Below are positions 35,408 through 46,689 of a stretch of DNA of 64,000 nucleotides, in pieces. Position numbers and translations under genes: made by a program. This DNA is from Taxillus chinensis. Its lineage: Eukaryota > Streptophyta > Magnoliopsida > Santalales > Loranthaceae. Below the pieces are notes generated by a model. It searched no databases. It was not told the origin of the DNA and worked only from the letters and a program-made list of their open reading frames with translations. The DNA is taken from assembly GCA_023512835.1 (NCBI GenBank), contig CM042088.1:12268078-12332077 (forward strand). Direction: 5' to 3'. Each line of letters opens with the position of its first letter. Positions within the stretch are counted from its first letter, which is position 1.

Positions 35408-37177
35408 TTAGTAAGACATAAAATGTATTACCGTAGGATATCGTAACATTTTTTGGGGTGTTAGGTCTGCTTGGCTTATGAAAAGTCCTTCACCTTTCAA
35501 TAACACTTTTTGGTGTGTTACGATTTTATGTTACGGTAGATCATACAATAACACATATTATTGTCTTATAAAACATTTTCGTAAGTTTTTTTAAGCTTAC
35601 CATAACACTGTCTACATAACACTTTTTATTGTGTTACAATTATGTGTTATCGAAGATCATATAATATGACATTTTTTGTCTTACGAAAAATGACCAACAT
35701 ACCATAAGCCAAACAAACCTAACACACCAAAAAGGCTTATAATAAATGACACGAAAATACAGTAAATCTTCTCAAATGGTTACAAGCATTGATTAAAATT
35801 TCACAAATACATGTAAATTACAAAAACAACATTCAAAAAACCAAACTATCCAAATTGCACCACTAATTCCCTTCACATACATTAATAAATAATATTCTGA
35901 AATGTTATAATCCAAAATAATCAATGTGACCAAAATATCTTATAACATCTATCTCTTACAAACCATAATATAAATACTAAATGTCTCTAAACCCCTAACA
36001 ATGTCATTTTCATTCCATGCCCGAATAAATTTCAAGTCCTCCATCATTCTGCAAGAGAAACCAAAATAATAGTTAAAGTAATAAAAAATAAATTTAAAAA
36101 AAGTAAGAGCAAATCATATAATTACTTCAGTAGAAGCAAAATTTTATAAATAAATCTGTTTTTAGGTTTGAAAAGCGAGGAAGTGATTTTTTTTTTCAAA
36201 ATACAAAATTTTCACCTACTTAAATAGTGTATGAATGCAACTTGGTTTAAAGCAATGATATAATATACAATAATAAAGTCTCATCAAGTCCACGCTAGCA
36301 GATCAAACTTAAATAGTAGAATATGCAGCAACAAATATTCAAGTAATCAAAAATCTTAATCTATTTCGGTCCTAATGTTTCCTTCTATCCCAAAGCTTTG
36401 GAAAATCTAATTGGTAAGAAAACCACTCAAATGGAAATTAAATCGATCTTCAAAAGGATTCAAATGGTACAAATGAATAGAAAAGAATCATCTTCTAATG
36501 CAAAAAGAATAAGGTTCTGCAAGTTACTCATGCATAAGAAAAGATTGAGAAGTTACCTTATCACCTGTATTAAGCAATCCAGTTCTCACTACAAGTGACC
36601 TCATCTACATGCCTAAAACCTTGCCCATATTTCAAATACCATTTAATCTGGATAATAAAGACATAAACAATAAATTTTGTTAGAGAGCGGTATCAACAGC
36701 AGACAATTTTAGTAAACCGGTGGTGAGCAAAGAAAGATGAGAACTAACCAAGTTTTCTGGAAGTAAAACCTTGTGGACTTGTGAGACATATGCAGGCATC
36801 TGAAAAAATTAGTCATCCAGCATTAGAGCATGAATGGAATATAACAAAAAAAAACCAAACCATAGAAATGAATTTACATTTACAGAAGCATCGCATGTTT
36901 CCATACCCTACTATAATTTGGGCCTCCTAAACCTTTACGCATAATAGTATAACTACAATACAGTGTAACCATTTGACAAACTATGTAACAGGACAAAGTT
37001 AATGCCAAAAATCACAAAATTAGCAAATTCACTGTGCTAGGTGATGTGAATTGCATGAGAAGGCATGTATGCTAAGGACATTTCACTGTAGTCCTGAAAA
37101 ATCCAACAACTTATTTGTTAGAATTTCCAGATAGTGGATAGCAAGAAAAATAGTGCTTTTAAAAACACTTGAAAACA

Positions 37178-37588
37178 TGGAGTGATGGAAGATAGGAAAA
37201 TCAAGGGACAACAGGCAATAAGGCATTTGTAATGCAATTCCATGCATAATCGCTATTCCAATATCCATCCTCGTTTGACTTGCACAATGCGACATGTATA
37301 ACCACCAATTTATACATTCCAAAATTTAAGTGGTTGAAGGAATAACTAATGAGTATTTTCTGGACTCAATATAGTAGTGGAAGATAGGCAAAACCAAGGA
37401 TAAAAGGCTTTTGTAACAAGGCATGGAATACAATTCCATGCATAATCATTATTCTAGCTAGCCTAATTTGACTTACACAACATGACATGTACAACCACCA
37501 ATTTACACATTCTAGAATTTAAGTGGTTGAAAGAATAACTTTTTTTGATAGGTAGTGGTTGAAAGAATAACTAATGAGTAGCTTATGA
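37178..37588 (+). repeat. Diverged tandem duplication of about 190 bp inside CACTA
   Basis: Units start near 37178 and 37375 (GTGGAAGATAGG(C/A)AAA) and share CAATTCCATGCATAATC, CACAA(T/C)(G/A)(C/T)GACATGTA, CAACCACCAATTTA and AATTTAAGTGGTTGAA(G/A)GAATAACT. They differ by several substitutions and small indels. Only the second unit holds the 13-bp insertion at 37541. Confidence 0.75.
37541..37553 (-). mobile_element. 13-bp LINE 3'-tail insertion with 19-bp target duplication
   Basis: TTTTTTGATAGGT (minus strand ACCTATCAAAAAA, a common plant L1 3' end) is flanked by exact copies of AGTGGTTGAAAGAATAACT at 37522-37540 and 37554-37572. The sister unit at 37330-37350 shows the uninterrupted site. 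This is an extreme 5' truncation of a LINE insertion. Confidence 0.85.
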
Positions 37589-38599
37589 ACTCTTTACATC
37601 CCATATCCTGATCTTTACAAAATTTTAAATGTAACTCAGTTTATAGATTAATTGAAGGCACCATTGTAAATCACCGAAAAGTGAGATCACAGTCTGGTTT
37701 GTAATGATCTAAAGACAAAATATCAATCCACTATGAGGAACTGAATTTAATTAGAGGATTAAAACAATGTTGTTGCTTACAATTTAAGGGAGGATTTCCT
37801 ATCACCAACAAACATTGACACACCTCTACTATTGTGAGAAGTAAAATACACCTATTTTACATTGTCTTGTGAAACTAAATAATTTTAAATCAATGGGAAA
37901 TGAATGAAATAAACATGCTTTGGATTTTCTAAGTGATCCTGATTTCTGACTATCAATATTAGCCACATGAGTTAGACATAACAGAAGAGTCTTACATGCT
38001 ATGAAGTATGGATGCATCAGAAATACAAGAAAAAAATCCATGCATTAACCCATCCACCATAGTTAGGTTTCCAGATCTCTAATTTATGTTTTGTAGTCAA
38101 ATCCAGTATTTGATAAACTACTAAATGTAGGATACTCACATTTCCTCTTTAATCAGTATTGGGTACAAATACCATGACGGGTGATCCAGTACTTACTCCT
38201 ACAGTTAATATACCAAACATTAGTCCAGAAATAAGATGAGATTGCAAAGCAACAATATGGCTTTAAAGATCATTGGAAAAGTTCAACCGTCAAAAACTCG
38301 TGAAAATATTCTGCATGTATCAGTCTCTTTTCTGGGTGTAGTGATTCGGCTTTGACCTAGTCTCTTGCATAGGAGAATAGTTGTAGCTGTAAATCTTCAA
38401 AGAAAATTTTCTTTTGAAAAAGACAAAATATCAAATCCATGGGTTAAAGCAGAGTAAATCACACAAGCAAGGAAGAAATGTTACAACTGCAAGACACTTT
38501 AAAAAATTTGTTTTTATTTCCAAATACATATTTTATCCCAAATATGGTGTTACATTAATAAACTGTCCATACAAGAAGGTTTCAAAAGAACAAAAAAAC

Positions 38600-39000
38600 A
38601 ATATAATGGGAAGTCCAATACCCGAGGGATAATCAGGCGAGGGAAACGGCCAATCCGCCACTAGAGAGGACTGGATCGGGATTAGCAGTGCCGGAAGTTC
38701 CAGAAGGGGCTCCGCGATGATCAAGACTGGAAAAACACGGAAGATAGAAGAGTGGGGCATTGACCACCAAACCGAGCGAGCTTAGGCTTTGTGGCAGCCG
38801 CCACCCGCGAGCCGCGTTTAGGAATGGCCCCACCGTCCAGAAGTAGAAACATCAGCCAAAGGAGAACAAAAAGCAATTCCACGGGATCGTTCAACCAACA
38901 ATCGCCTGGAAATTGCCAATATTTTGCCAGAGCTCTCTTTCTCTGTTTTGGACTGGTGGGTACACGAGAGGAGGAAGTAGCTAGGGTTCATCGATGAATG
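38600..39000 (-). other. GC-rich block in the CACTA element, possible captured gene 5' end
   Basis: Against an AT-rich background this stretch is GC-richer. On the minus strand it reads like a plant 5' UTR and first exon (AACCCTAGCTACTTCC near 38985, ATG near 38850, then a Gly/Ala/Arg/Lys-rich start). The frame stops after about 45 codons and I recognise no protein. CACTA elements often carry gene pieces, but this is only a suspicion. Confidence 0.3.
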
Positions 39001-39238
39001 GGAGAAAGTGTGTCATTGATGAATAAGATAAAGTGTGTGTTTGTTTTTGTTTTTTCGGTATCCAAACAAAAGGGGGGGATTTAATTTGGGTGCCGGTAAC
39101 ACTTTATTTCACTAAAAATATCCCGCGCACTGAAAATACTGGGCGCGTAATCCATCCCAAGTTACCGCTTTACGAATTTTTTTTAATACCTACATATTAT
39201 AACACTTTTTTAATAATGTTATATTTTGATGTTACGGT

Positions 39239-39258
39239 AGGCCTGATTTCTTGTAGTG
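39239..39258 (-). repeat. CACTA terminal inverted repeat, right
   Basis: Plus strand AGGCCTGATTTCTTGTAGTG, the inverse complement of the left end, followed by the CCT target duplication. Confidence 0.95.
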
Positions 39259-39984
39259 CCTTTTCAATTCCTGATTAGGCCTTGCTTGCCTTTTCCATTT
39301 CTCTTAGGCCTTAGATGCCTCATTACAATTATTCAAACCCACCAGCCAAGAAGCTGCTTTTCACTCTGGGGGACAGACCTAACCATCGCATTCTATTCTT
39401 CCTCTGTGCAAGGTAAGCCAGGTAAGTGCTCAAACCCGTCCAAAATGACTCCCTTTTATATTTGTATGCTGTTTGTATACAAACAGTGCACAAAGAGGGG
39501 TAGCTGTTGGACCCTATTTTGTCAGGGTTGGACATACTAACCTCATTTGATCTATATGCCTTTTTGCCTATGCCATATACCATGTTGAACAGGTCCTTAG
39601 AGATTCCCTGCGATTTGCACAAGAAGGGTGCATTGACACTAACCGGGAAGCCCAAAATTGATAACCTCTGTTGCCAGCCCCTAAAATGCCCCAAGAGGAT
39701 AGAGGATGAAATTTGGAGACTAACGCACTTGACCAAGCTCAATTCTGATTTAAAATGAAGAAGTTATGGCCAAAATAACTTTCGTTGGAAAAGTCAAACC
39801 TACCAAAAGACGGTCAATGCCCCTGGTCAAACTGCCCGGAAAAGTGACTGTGCAAAATTCTCCAAAACATCTATTTAAGAAAATATAGGTCTTCCTAAAC
39901 AATCTCCAAAAGGTCGTCCATTTTTGCATTTTGGGTGGGGGTAAAAAGGTAATTAAAAAGGTAAAAAAAAAAAACATGACTCGT

Positions 39985-40110
39985 AGCCTCGAAGTGTCGG
40001 CAGGTCGAATCTTCAAAGACTTGAAGCCTCGAAGACTCGAAGCCTCGAAGCCTCGGAGCCTCGAAGACTCGAAGCCTTGAAGCCTCGAAGCCTCGAAGAC
40101 TCGAAGCTTC
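39985..40110 (+). repeat. CCTCGAAG/ACTCGAAG short tandem repeats
   Basis: At least twelve units of 8-9 bp (GAAGCCTC / GAAGACTC), followed at 40140-40215 by related TTCGACCC(G/A)CCGACC units. Non-coding, within the LTR. Confidence 0.85.
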
Positions 40111-40534
40111 GAAGCCTGTAAGCCTGCCGCCACTCTGACCTGCTGACACTTCGACCCATCGACCTTCGACCCGCCGACCTTCGACCCTGCCGACACTTCG
40201 ACCCTTTGACCCATTGACCTTCGCTGTGTGGCCTCTTTCACTGGCATTCTCACTGGCTACTCACGGGACACATTTTATTAGCTGGCCATTTTTGTCAGAG
40301 ATGCTTTTCAATGTCTGTCTGTCACATGTGCTCACAAAAAACGAAAAGGCAATCACAGCCCCCCTGATTTTATGCATAGGTCGTCCAACCACTAGACAAA
40401 AGCCAGAATCTTACAATTAAAAATGCTAGCATTCATAATAGAGCATTAAATGCTGCAATCAAGGCAATCCAGCGAAATTGAGCCAGCTCTTTAAAACCAG
40501 TCTTCTGTCCACGCAAAGAAAAAGGGTTCGACCA

Positions 40535-40680
40535 AGAAAAGAAAGGGGGAGTTCGGCAGGAGAGAAAAAAAAATGAGAGTTCGTCCAAAAAAAAAAAAGA
40601 GTTCAGCAGAGAGAAAAAACCAGAGTTTAGCAGAGAGAAAAAACCAGAGTTCGGCAGAGAGAAAAAACCAGAAAACTCTG
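40535..40680 (+). repeat. Purine-rich 22-27-bp tandem repeat (GAGTTCGGCAGAGAGAAAAA)
   Basis: Four to five units with core GAGTTC(G/A)GCAGAGAG and variable A tracts, in the transcribed-looking part of the LTR. Confidence 0.8.
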
Positions 40681-42039
40681 CTGTCATCTTCACGCCCAGC
40701 TCCCTAATCTCAAAAGAGGAACACCCAGATTTTCGCCCAACACTCTCCCCGTCCCAAAATCAAAATCACCCATCCTTTCCAACTCCACTTTCCTTCTTTC
40801 TCGTTATAGCTCTCTTTCTCCCAGAAAAAAAAAAACAAAAAACATAAACAAACATCCCAGTTCTGCCCCCTTCCTCTTACGTTTTTCATCAAAACAAAAA
40901 AGACAAAAAAAAAATTCTTCTTCATTTTCCTATTTTTTATGCCCACTTTCCTTATTCCCAGTCACGAAAAATCTCAAACGCAAAAAAAATACATCACTCC
41001 AATCTCCAAATACCATGAAATCCTCCTCACAAATCTCGCTGCCAGATTTGTTGGTTCTAATTCGGGCAAGTGACTATCAGCGATGACAGGAGCACAAACA
41101 GAAGACTGGTGTTGCAAGCCCCAAAGTCGGTTCTATCTTTATTTATTCGTTACTTTTCAGCTTATTTATATTGATATGTGATGTAATTCTTAGTATTTCT
41201 CTTTCTTTTATTGGTATGCATTGTGTTTTCCTTGTATTTCCCTTTCTTTTGTATATGTGTATGTTGTAATATGTAAAGTATAGCAAAAAAAAAAAACAAA
41301 AACAAACAAACAAAAGAAAGAAAAAGAGTGGGTCGTTATTTGATTTATGGATGTCACAATCACACACCTCACTTTATATGTTATTGTGTTAGTTCATAGT
41401 TTTATCCTGGCAAAAAGAAGCAAAAAAAGAGAAAACATTTTCAAAACCAAAAAAAAAAAAAACTAAAAAAAACAACAAAAAAAAACAAAAAAATGTTTTC
41501 AAGTCAAAACGTGTTTCCATTTTTAGGATTTCCAATTCCATGTAAAAAAAACAAAAAAACAAAAAGCATATTTTAATTTCCAAAATAAAACCAAAAACCA
41601 AAACAAACCCCTAAGATATCATTCTCCACTTCAAACAAAAACCCAAAACTTTTTTAGGATTCCCTTTAGAAATTTAGGGTAAATCCATTTTAATCATGAC
41701 TTTAATAAATAACTTAGCTAAAAAAAACTCATAGACTTTTTAGGAAACCTAACTGGGTTGTGGCAAGGCAAATAAAATAAAAAATCTCCCTCCGAAAATA
41801 GATACCGAAGGACGCCGCAGGGGTTAATCCTTCCCTACACGTAACCAACTCCCGAACCCTTCTCCTCGATAACGCAAGCCACACCTTTAAACTACCTGGG
41901 GCAGAGGGTATCCACTGCACCCCAAAAACAATTGATGGCGATTCTAAATTTCTCACTCATTGGTTTAGCTAGCTCACCCCAAATGAGCCCGAACTAAACC
42001 AGACGATGACACCTACTCCGTTATATTGGTATAAACTAT

Positions 42040-42610
42040 CTGATCTCATACTTATCCGAGGAATAAAGGCTCTGGAGGCTACAGGGGTGCTTGCCACTTT
42101 TATTTACCTAGATGAAGGTCATTTCCCTTGTAGAGTTCCTCAGTTTTCCTACTATTTATCAATTGCGGCTTACCACTACACTATTGGATATTCTGGCTCA
42201 AAGAAATGGAGTTTACCTTAAGATTTTGAAGGCTGAATAAGAAATTAGAGAACCTCACGTGTGCTGACATTACCTGGATCGCTCCTAGATCCCGGTGGTC
42301 TCCTTGACTTACAACATGGGACTACAATCGGGTCCCACTTTCAGGTCCTCGGGAGGAATCGTATATGCACCACCGCAGGTGGAAAATAAGTTAGGCATCA
42401 TCGACATCCCCGTGCTATTCGGCACTAAGATTGTGATTTCTCGGATGATAGGACCATGCTCATAGAAAAAGGTAAAAAGATGTATCGTACGGTCCACCCC
42501 ACACATGATCCAACCCACTAGTCAAAAACTCGGTGTTTTTCCCACATATATATCTCTTGAGGGCACAACACAAGCCATAGTTAACTTCGGACATGAGAGC
42601 TATCCTCCAA
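42040..42610 (+). pseudogene. Extra-ORF (DUF7745-like) remnant, copy 2
   Basis: At DNA level 42245-42420 follows the minus copy (inverse of 25250-25440) closely: GAGAACCTCAC, CTGACATTACCTGGA, GGTGGTCTCC, GGACTACAAT. Several two-base differences turn CTG into TCG. Only about a third of the ORF remains and no frame stays open. The start (42006-42221) is unrecognisable as protein. Confidence 0.6.
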
Positions 42611-43044
42611 GAGAATCGACTTTAAGGCACAGTATCCAAAGGCTAGAAGTTTTTTAAGAACTCTACAGATTGACTCGAGGGAAAACAAAGTCAAGCACCA
42701 CATCGTAAGGAAGGTGGAGGAAAGTAGTGAGCGGCCACCCCAAAGGGAAGAGGCAGCTGCAGACGAGGCGATGAAAGAATGCCTAAGATTACGAGTATGA
42801 TTGTCATTTTATATATGGCATTTCAAAGATTGAGAAGTTTGGATTTGTGTTCAGATATGTGTTTTGTTTGCAATAAAGTTGTTTGCTTCCCTAACCCTCC
42901 ACATATACATTCATGACATACATATTATCAAATGAAAACTCAAATAAAAATTCCCTTGTACCTATGTGGGTAAAGAGCTTTTTCCGTGATCACAGACTCT
43001 TACAATCTCAAATCTCATCGCAATCGTGCATCACACTACAACCA

Positions 43045-44300
43045 ATGGCAGTGTAAGCAGAGAAAAGATTTCATGGGTTTAGAATAATCACAACAAGCCC
43101 CGTAAGGGCAAATGGCTTTGATGATGGACAAGCTCACCAAGCTGACTCGAAGAAAGAGAAGGAATCCCGGAAGAGGAACCCGAATCTCCAATGTAACAAA
43201 AGGAGGGTTCTCTCGCCTAATCTCGTGTCCAAGTTAGGCACCCACATGTCACTCGCCATGACACAACCACCTACTCCAAATCAAACTAATTTCACTATGC
43301 CCGCAACAGAGATATAATAGAAGCGGTGGGTTCCCCAGCTCCTAAGGAGAATGTTGAGTCTCCGCTTGAGATAATTGGAGGAAAGACCGAAAGTCGTAGA
43401 AGGCATCGATGCCTATGGCATAATTAGCCCACAAGACTTATGCTTAGTCCCCCTGAGTGGTGTTGCCACCGAAATTCAAGATGCCGGAGTTTGAGAAGTT
43501 CAATGGGACCCGTTATCCGAGGACACACTTAGCCATGTATTGGTCAAAAGATGGCAGCCTACGCAGCTAAGATAAGCCGCTTCATGCATTGTTTCGAGGA
43601 AAGCCTAACTCGGGGCATCCTCCGCCGGTATTTTCGCTGATGGCAACCGGATCAAGACTTCGGAAAAGAATTGGCCACATCCTTCGCTCAATACAAACAC
43701 GTTACCGAGCTAGCGCTAGACCGATCGACCCCGTAGTCCTTGGAAAAGGGGCCCGACGAAAGTTTCAAGGATTATACACGTGGATGGAGAGACAGGGCCA
43801 TGGAGGTCCAACCTCCCCTTATGTAAAGAGAACTCACTACTCTTTTTATCAACACACTAAAAGGCGTCTATTACGAGAAGCCGATCGATAACGTCTCCAA
43901 GAAGCCTTGGCAGATTTGGTTGCATCCTAGTGAATGTGGGAAAGTGGAATTAAAGGAGGAAAGCTAAAGAGTGATTTACCGAGGCATCAAAATGGTTTCA
44001 ACCACCAGCAAAGAAGGAAAATGAGACCAACTTGGTATACCCATCGCACCCGCCAATACAACTCCAACATTCTACCAAGCACTAGGGTGCGATAGAGGGT
44101 CACCGGTAGTCGCCCATGCTACACCGCTCCCCGCTCCCCAACTCGTTCCCTATTTACCACAAGGAGGTTCCATTTCCATATCCAATGGCACCAAACCCAT
44201 TTCCACCAAGAGCACCATACCAAGAGCAACCAAGGGCATCACCCCGTGACGGACCAAGACCCGTATTCCAAGGACAGGCAACTAAGGGGCCAGACTAATA
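43045..44300 (+). pseudogene. Tat/Ogre gag, copy 2
   Basis: Collinear with copy 1 (28916-30200). Short legible pieces: GGNPFPPRAPYQEQPRA-like Pro-rich tail, YVKRTHYSFYQHTKRRLLRE in a shifted frame, and the nucleotide string CACAAGACTTATGC. More than ten indels are seen. Not translatable. Confidence 0.75.
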
Positions 44301-45156
44301 CGCAGGAGTGAATTAGGCTCCTCGTCACCCACTTACAAGAGTTTGACTCGATTCCAATGTACATATACCTAATTATACCCCAAGCTCCTAGAAGCAAGGC
44401 CGGTACTTCCTAAACCCTTGGGAGGAATAAGGTCTCCTCCCCCGGCTTGGTATAAACTAGACGCGGATGTGAATATCATGCCGTGGAGTTAGATATAATA
44501 TCGAAAACCGCATAACATCTGTAGAAGAAGGTTCATGCCTTCAAGGACGTAAGGGTTAGATTTTCTGGGACGCCAAATGTGAACAAGAATCCACCCCGTA
44601 ACATTCCCATGATGTTGCTAATATAGCAATAGATTTACTAGTGAAGGTTTCACAAATATAAATGGAGAAAAGTTATTTGTTTAACCTACCGTAGAACATG
44701 GATATATACTTGGTAGGGACATACATCAAGACGTAGAAGGGGACAGAGTCGAGAAACAATGTCCTTATCACAAAATATCACGGGACATGATATCGCAGAA
44801 TGTAGTGAGTTTTCCAAGGTGCCGCAAGAACTCATGGACCGTGAGGATGATCGAATTTCAAGAGGAGAGACTTGACAACCAAAGCCATATGATCCATGGA
44901 GACAATTCACACAAATTGCCATGGGTGCCAATCGCCTTAAACGTTAAAACCCGTAAACCCCGTTACCGCCACATGGAATTGGTCTCTACTATCCATATCG
45001 CCAACCCCATGTCGTACAAGGAGGAGAGAACCGACATCCCATAGCTGCCTCATGGAATTACCACCTCTCACCATGTGTTCCCACTTTTCCTCTACAAAGC
45101 ATAAGGCAGGCCCCATGGAACTACAATTGTGAAATAGTCCAGGGGAGCTACCGCAA

Positions 45157-46420
45157 TTGAAAAGAGAACTAGGAGTCGGTAAGGCTTATGCCCCCGAGAT
45201 GGTGGATAAAGCAAGGAAGGAAAATACCGTGGAATTAGACATTGAGCCAATGCCAGCAGGCAACAAGGAAAGGGAGCACCCATCACAAAAAAGTGACAAT
45301 GGAATTCCCGAAAATCATGGCTGCGAGCGAGTATATCATTGTGGATTAGCTAAGTCGACAACCGAGTCACATCTCATTGCTCTCATTAATGATGGATTCC
45401 CAACCTCACCAGAAGCACTAATGAAGGTTCCCGAGTCGCCTATGTTCCTCCAACCATCCCGGTGGCGAATGTAGATGGACTCACAAGTAACCTCATTATG
45501 AACAACGTCATCAACTTTGGAGATAACGAGCCGCCCTGAGAAGGAAAGGGACATATAAAAGCTCGCACATCACAACTAAATATATGGAGCACACCATAGC
45601 TCGAGTACTTATCGACAATGGCTCTACCTCTGAACATTATGCTCCTTACATATACCGCAACAATCGCCGGTCGACGATCCTATATGCGCTTTTGTACAAT
45701 GAAGGTACGGGCATTCGATGAGGCAAATGTGATGTGGTTGAACTCGGACATTCCACTACCGATCGGACCAGCTACCTTTACGGTGGAATTTCCGTGATGG
45801 ACATTACACCCTATTTTAGTCGTTTGTTGGGAAGACCTTGGATCCACATGGTAGGAGCAAGGCCGCCGAGCCTCCACCAAAAGATAAAATTTGCAATGGG
45901 AGACCAACTCATTTGCATCTCTAGAGACAAGTTTCCCTCATCACCAAGTCGGGCATCACCCCCATATTGAAAACAACGAGGATGTTCCAATGCTCCTATC
46001 TGGCATTTGAGATGGTGAATGTCACCTCGGCCCCAAACCATTATCTCTCGAAGGTCGCAAGGAATGGTCGCAGCACCATGATCAAACAGGATACAAACCA
46101 GGGCAAGGATTAGGCCCAAAAGCTCAAGGAATCCTTAAACCATTGACCATCCGAGAAAATACCAATAAGTTTGGGCTAGTCGTGCCTACAAGGGCCGATG
46201 CATGATGGAAGTTGCCAACAATAGGAAATCTAATGGCAAGGTTGTAAAAAAGGCTAACACAAGAAGAAAAGAGAGGTTTTCCCCTTTACGTGATACTTTT
46301 CACACCGGAGGGTTTATCCACAAAAGCCAAGCCGAAATCGAGATCGGGACTATAAATCGACCGAACACAAGACGAGCATGCACCAACCGAGATGGTTCAG
46401 TATGCGTAGAGGATCCCAAC
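45157..46420 (+). pseudogene. Tat/Ogre protease with G-patch, copy 2
   Basis: Collinear with 31080-32300. The catalytic codon is GAC in CTTATCGACAATGGCTC (about 45607), so the active-site Asp is kept in this copy, unlike copy 1. The frame is broken repeatedly. The G-patch coding stretch lies at 46085-46190. Confidence 0.75.
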
Positions 46421-46689
46421 TAACCGTTGAAGCAATTGGACCACCCTCGACCTCCCCATAATGTAATGCTTAAGGGTCAATGGGATTTAATGTGTTCTAT
46501 TTTAATGTCAATCGCCGCCGTGAACATTTGTTTTTATTAAAGCTTTCCAATAAAATGTGCTTTTTTTTAAATCTTTCATGGTGCATTCCATTCATAACAT
46601 ATGCATATCATATTTGGCCACCAACTTGTCATTCTCTTATAAGCAAGTATCACAATGTCAATGAAAACATAGTATGCGAAAGCGAAACG

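Larger units (their letters stand above)
35388..39258. mobile_element. Non-autonomous CACTA (En/Spm) DNA transposon
   Basis: The left end is CACTACAAGAAATCAGGCCT and the right end is its exact inverse complement, a 20-bp terminal inverted repeat. The flanks carry the 3-bp duplication CCT (35385-35387 and 39259-39261), as expected for CACTA elements. Subterminal zones hold repeated TTACGGTAG / CATAACACTTTTT motifs (35425-35680, 39190-39245), like transposase-binding repeats. No TNP1/TNP2-like transposase is present in any frame, so it depended on an autonomous relative. Confidence 0.95.
34450..42010 (+). repeat. LTR shared by Tat/Ogre copies 1 and 2 (with CACTA inserted)
   Basis: The right end, 41740-42008 (…GATGACA), matches the inverted LTR end at 27009-27240. 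Segments 39400-39960 match 55480-56090 downstream of copy 2. Without the CACTA element (35388-39258) the LTR is about 3.7 kb. It holds three kinds of short tandem repeats. The left boundary (somewhere near 34450) is not fixed by a visible TG end. One LTR thus serves as 3' LTR of copy 1 and 5' LTR of copy 2. Confidence 0.65.

Noticed and set aside
35032..35421. Open frames with repeated FLSGLGC or SVRPWMPF peptides
   Set aside because: They only mirror the 29-30-bp minisatellite and continue into the CACTA terminus.
38633..38833. Minus-strand 66-codon frame as a real protein
   Set aside because: No recognisable domain, overlaps another frame of equal quality, and lies in a non-autonomous transposon; kept only as a possible captured fragment.
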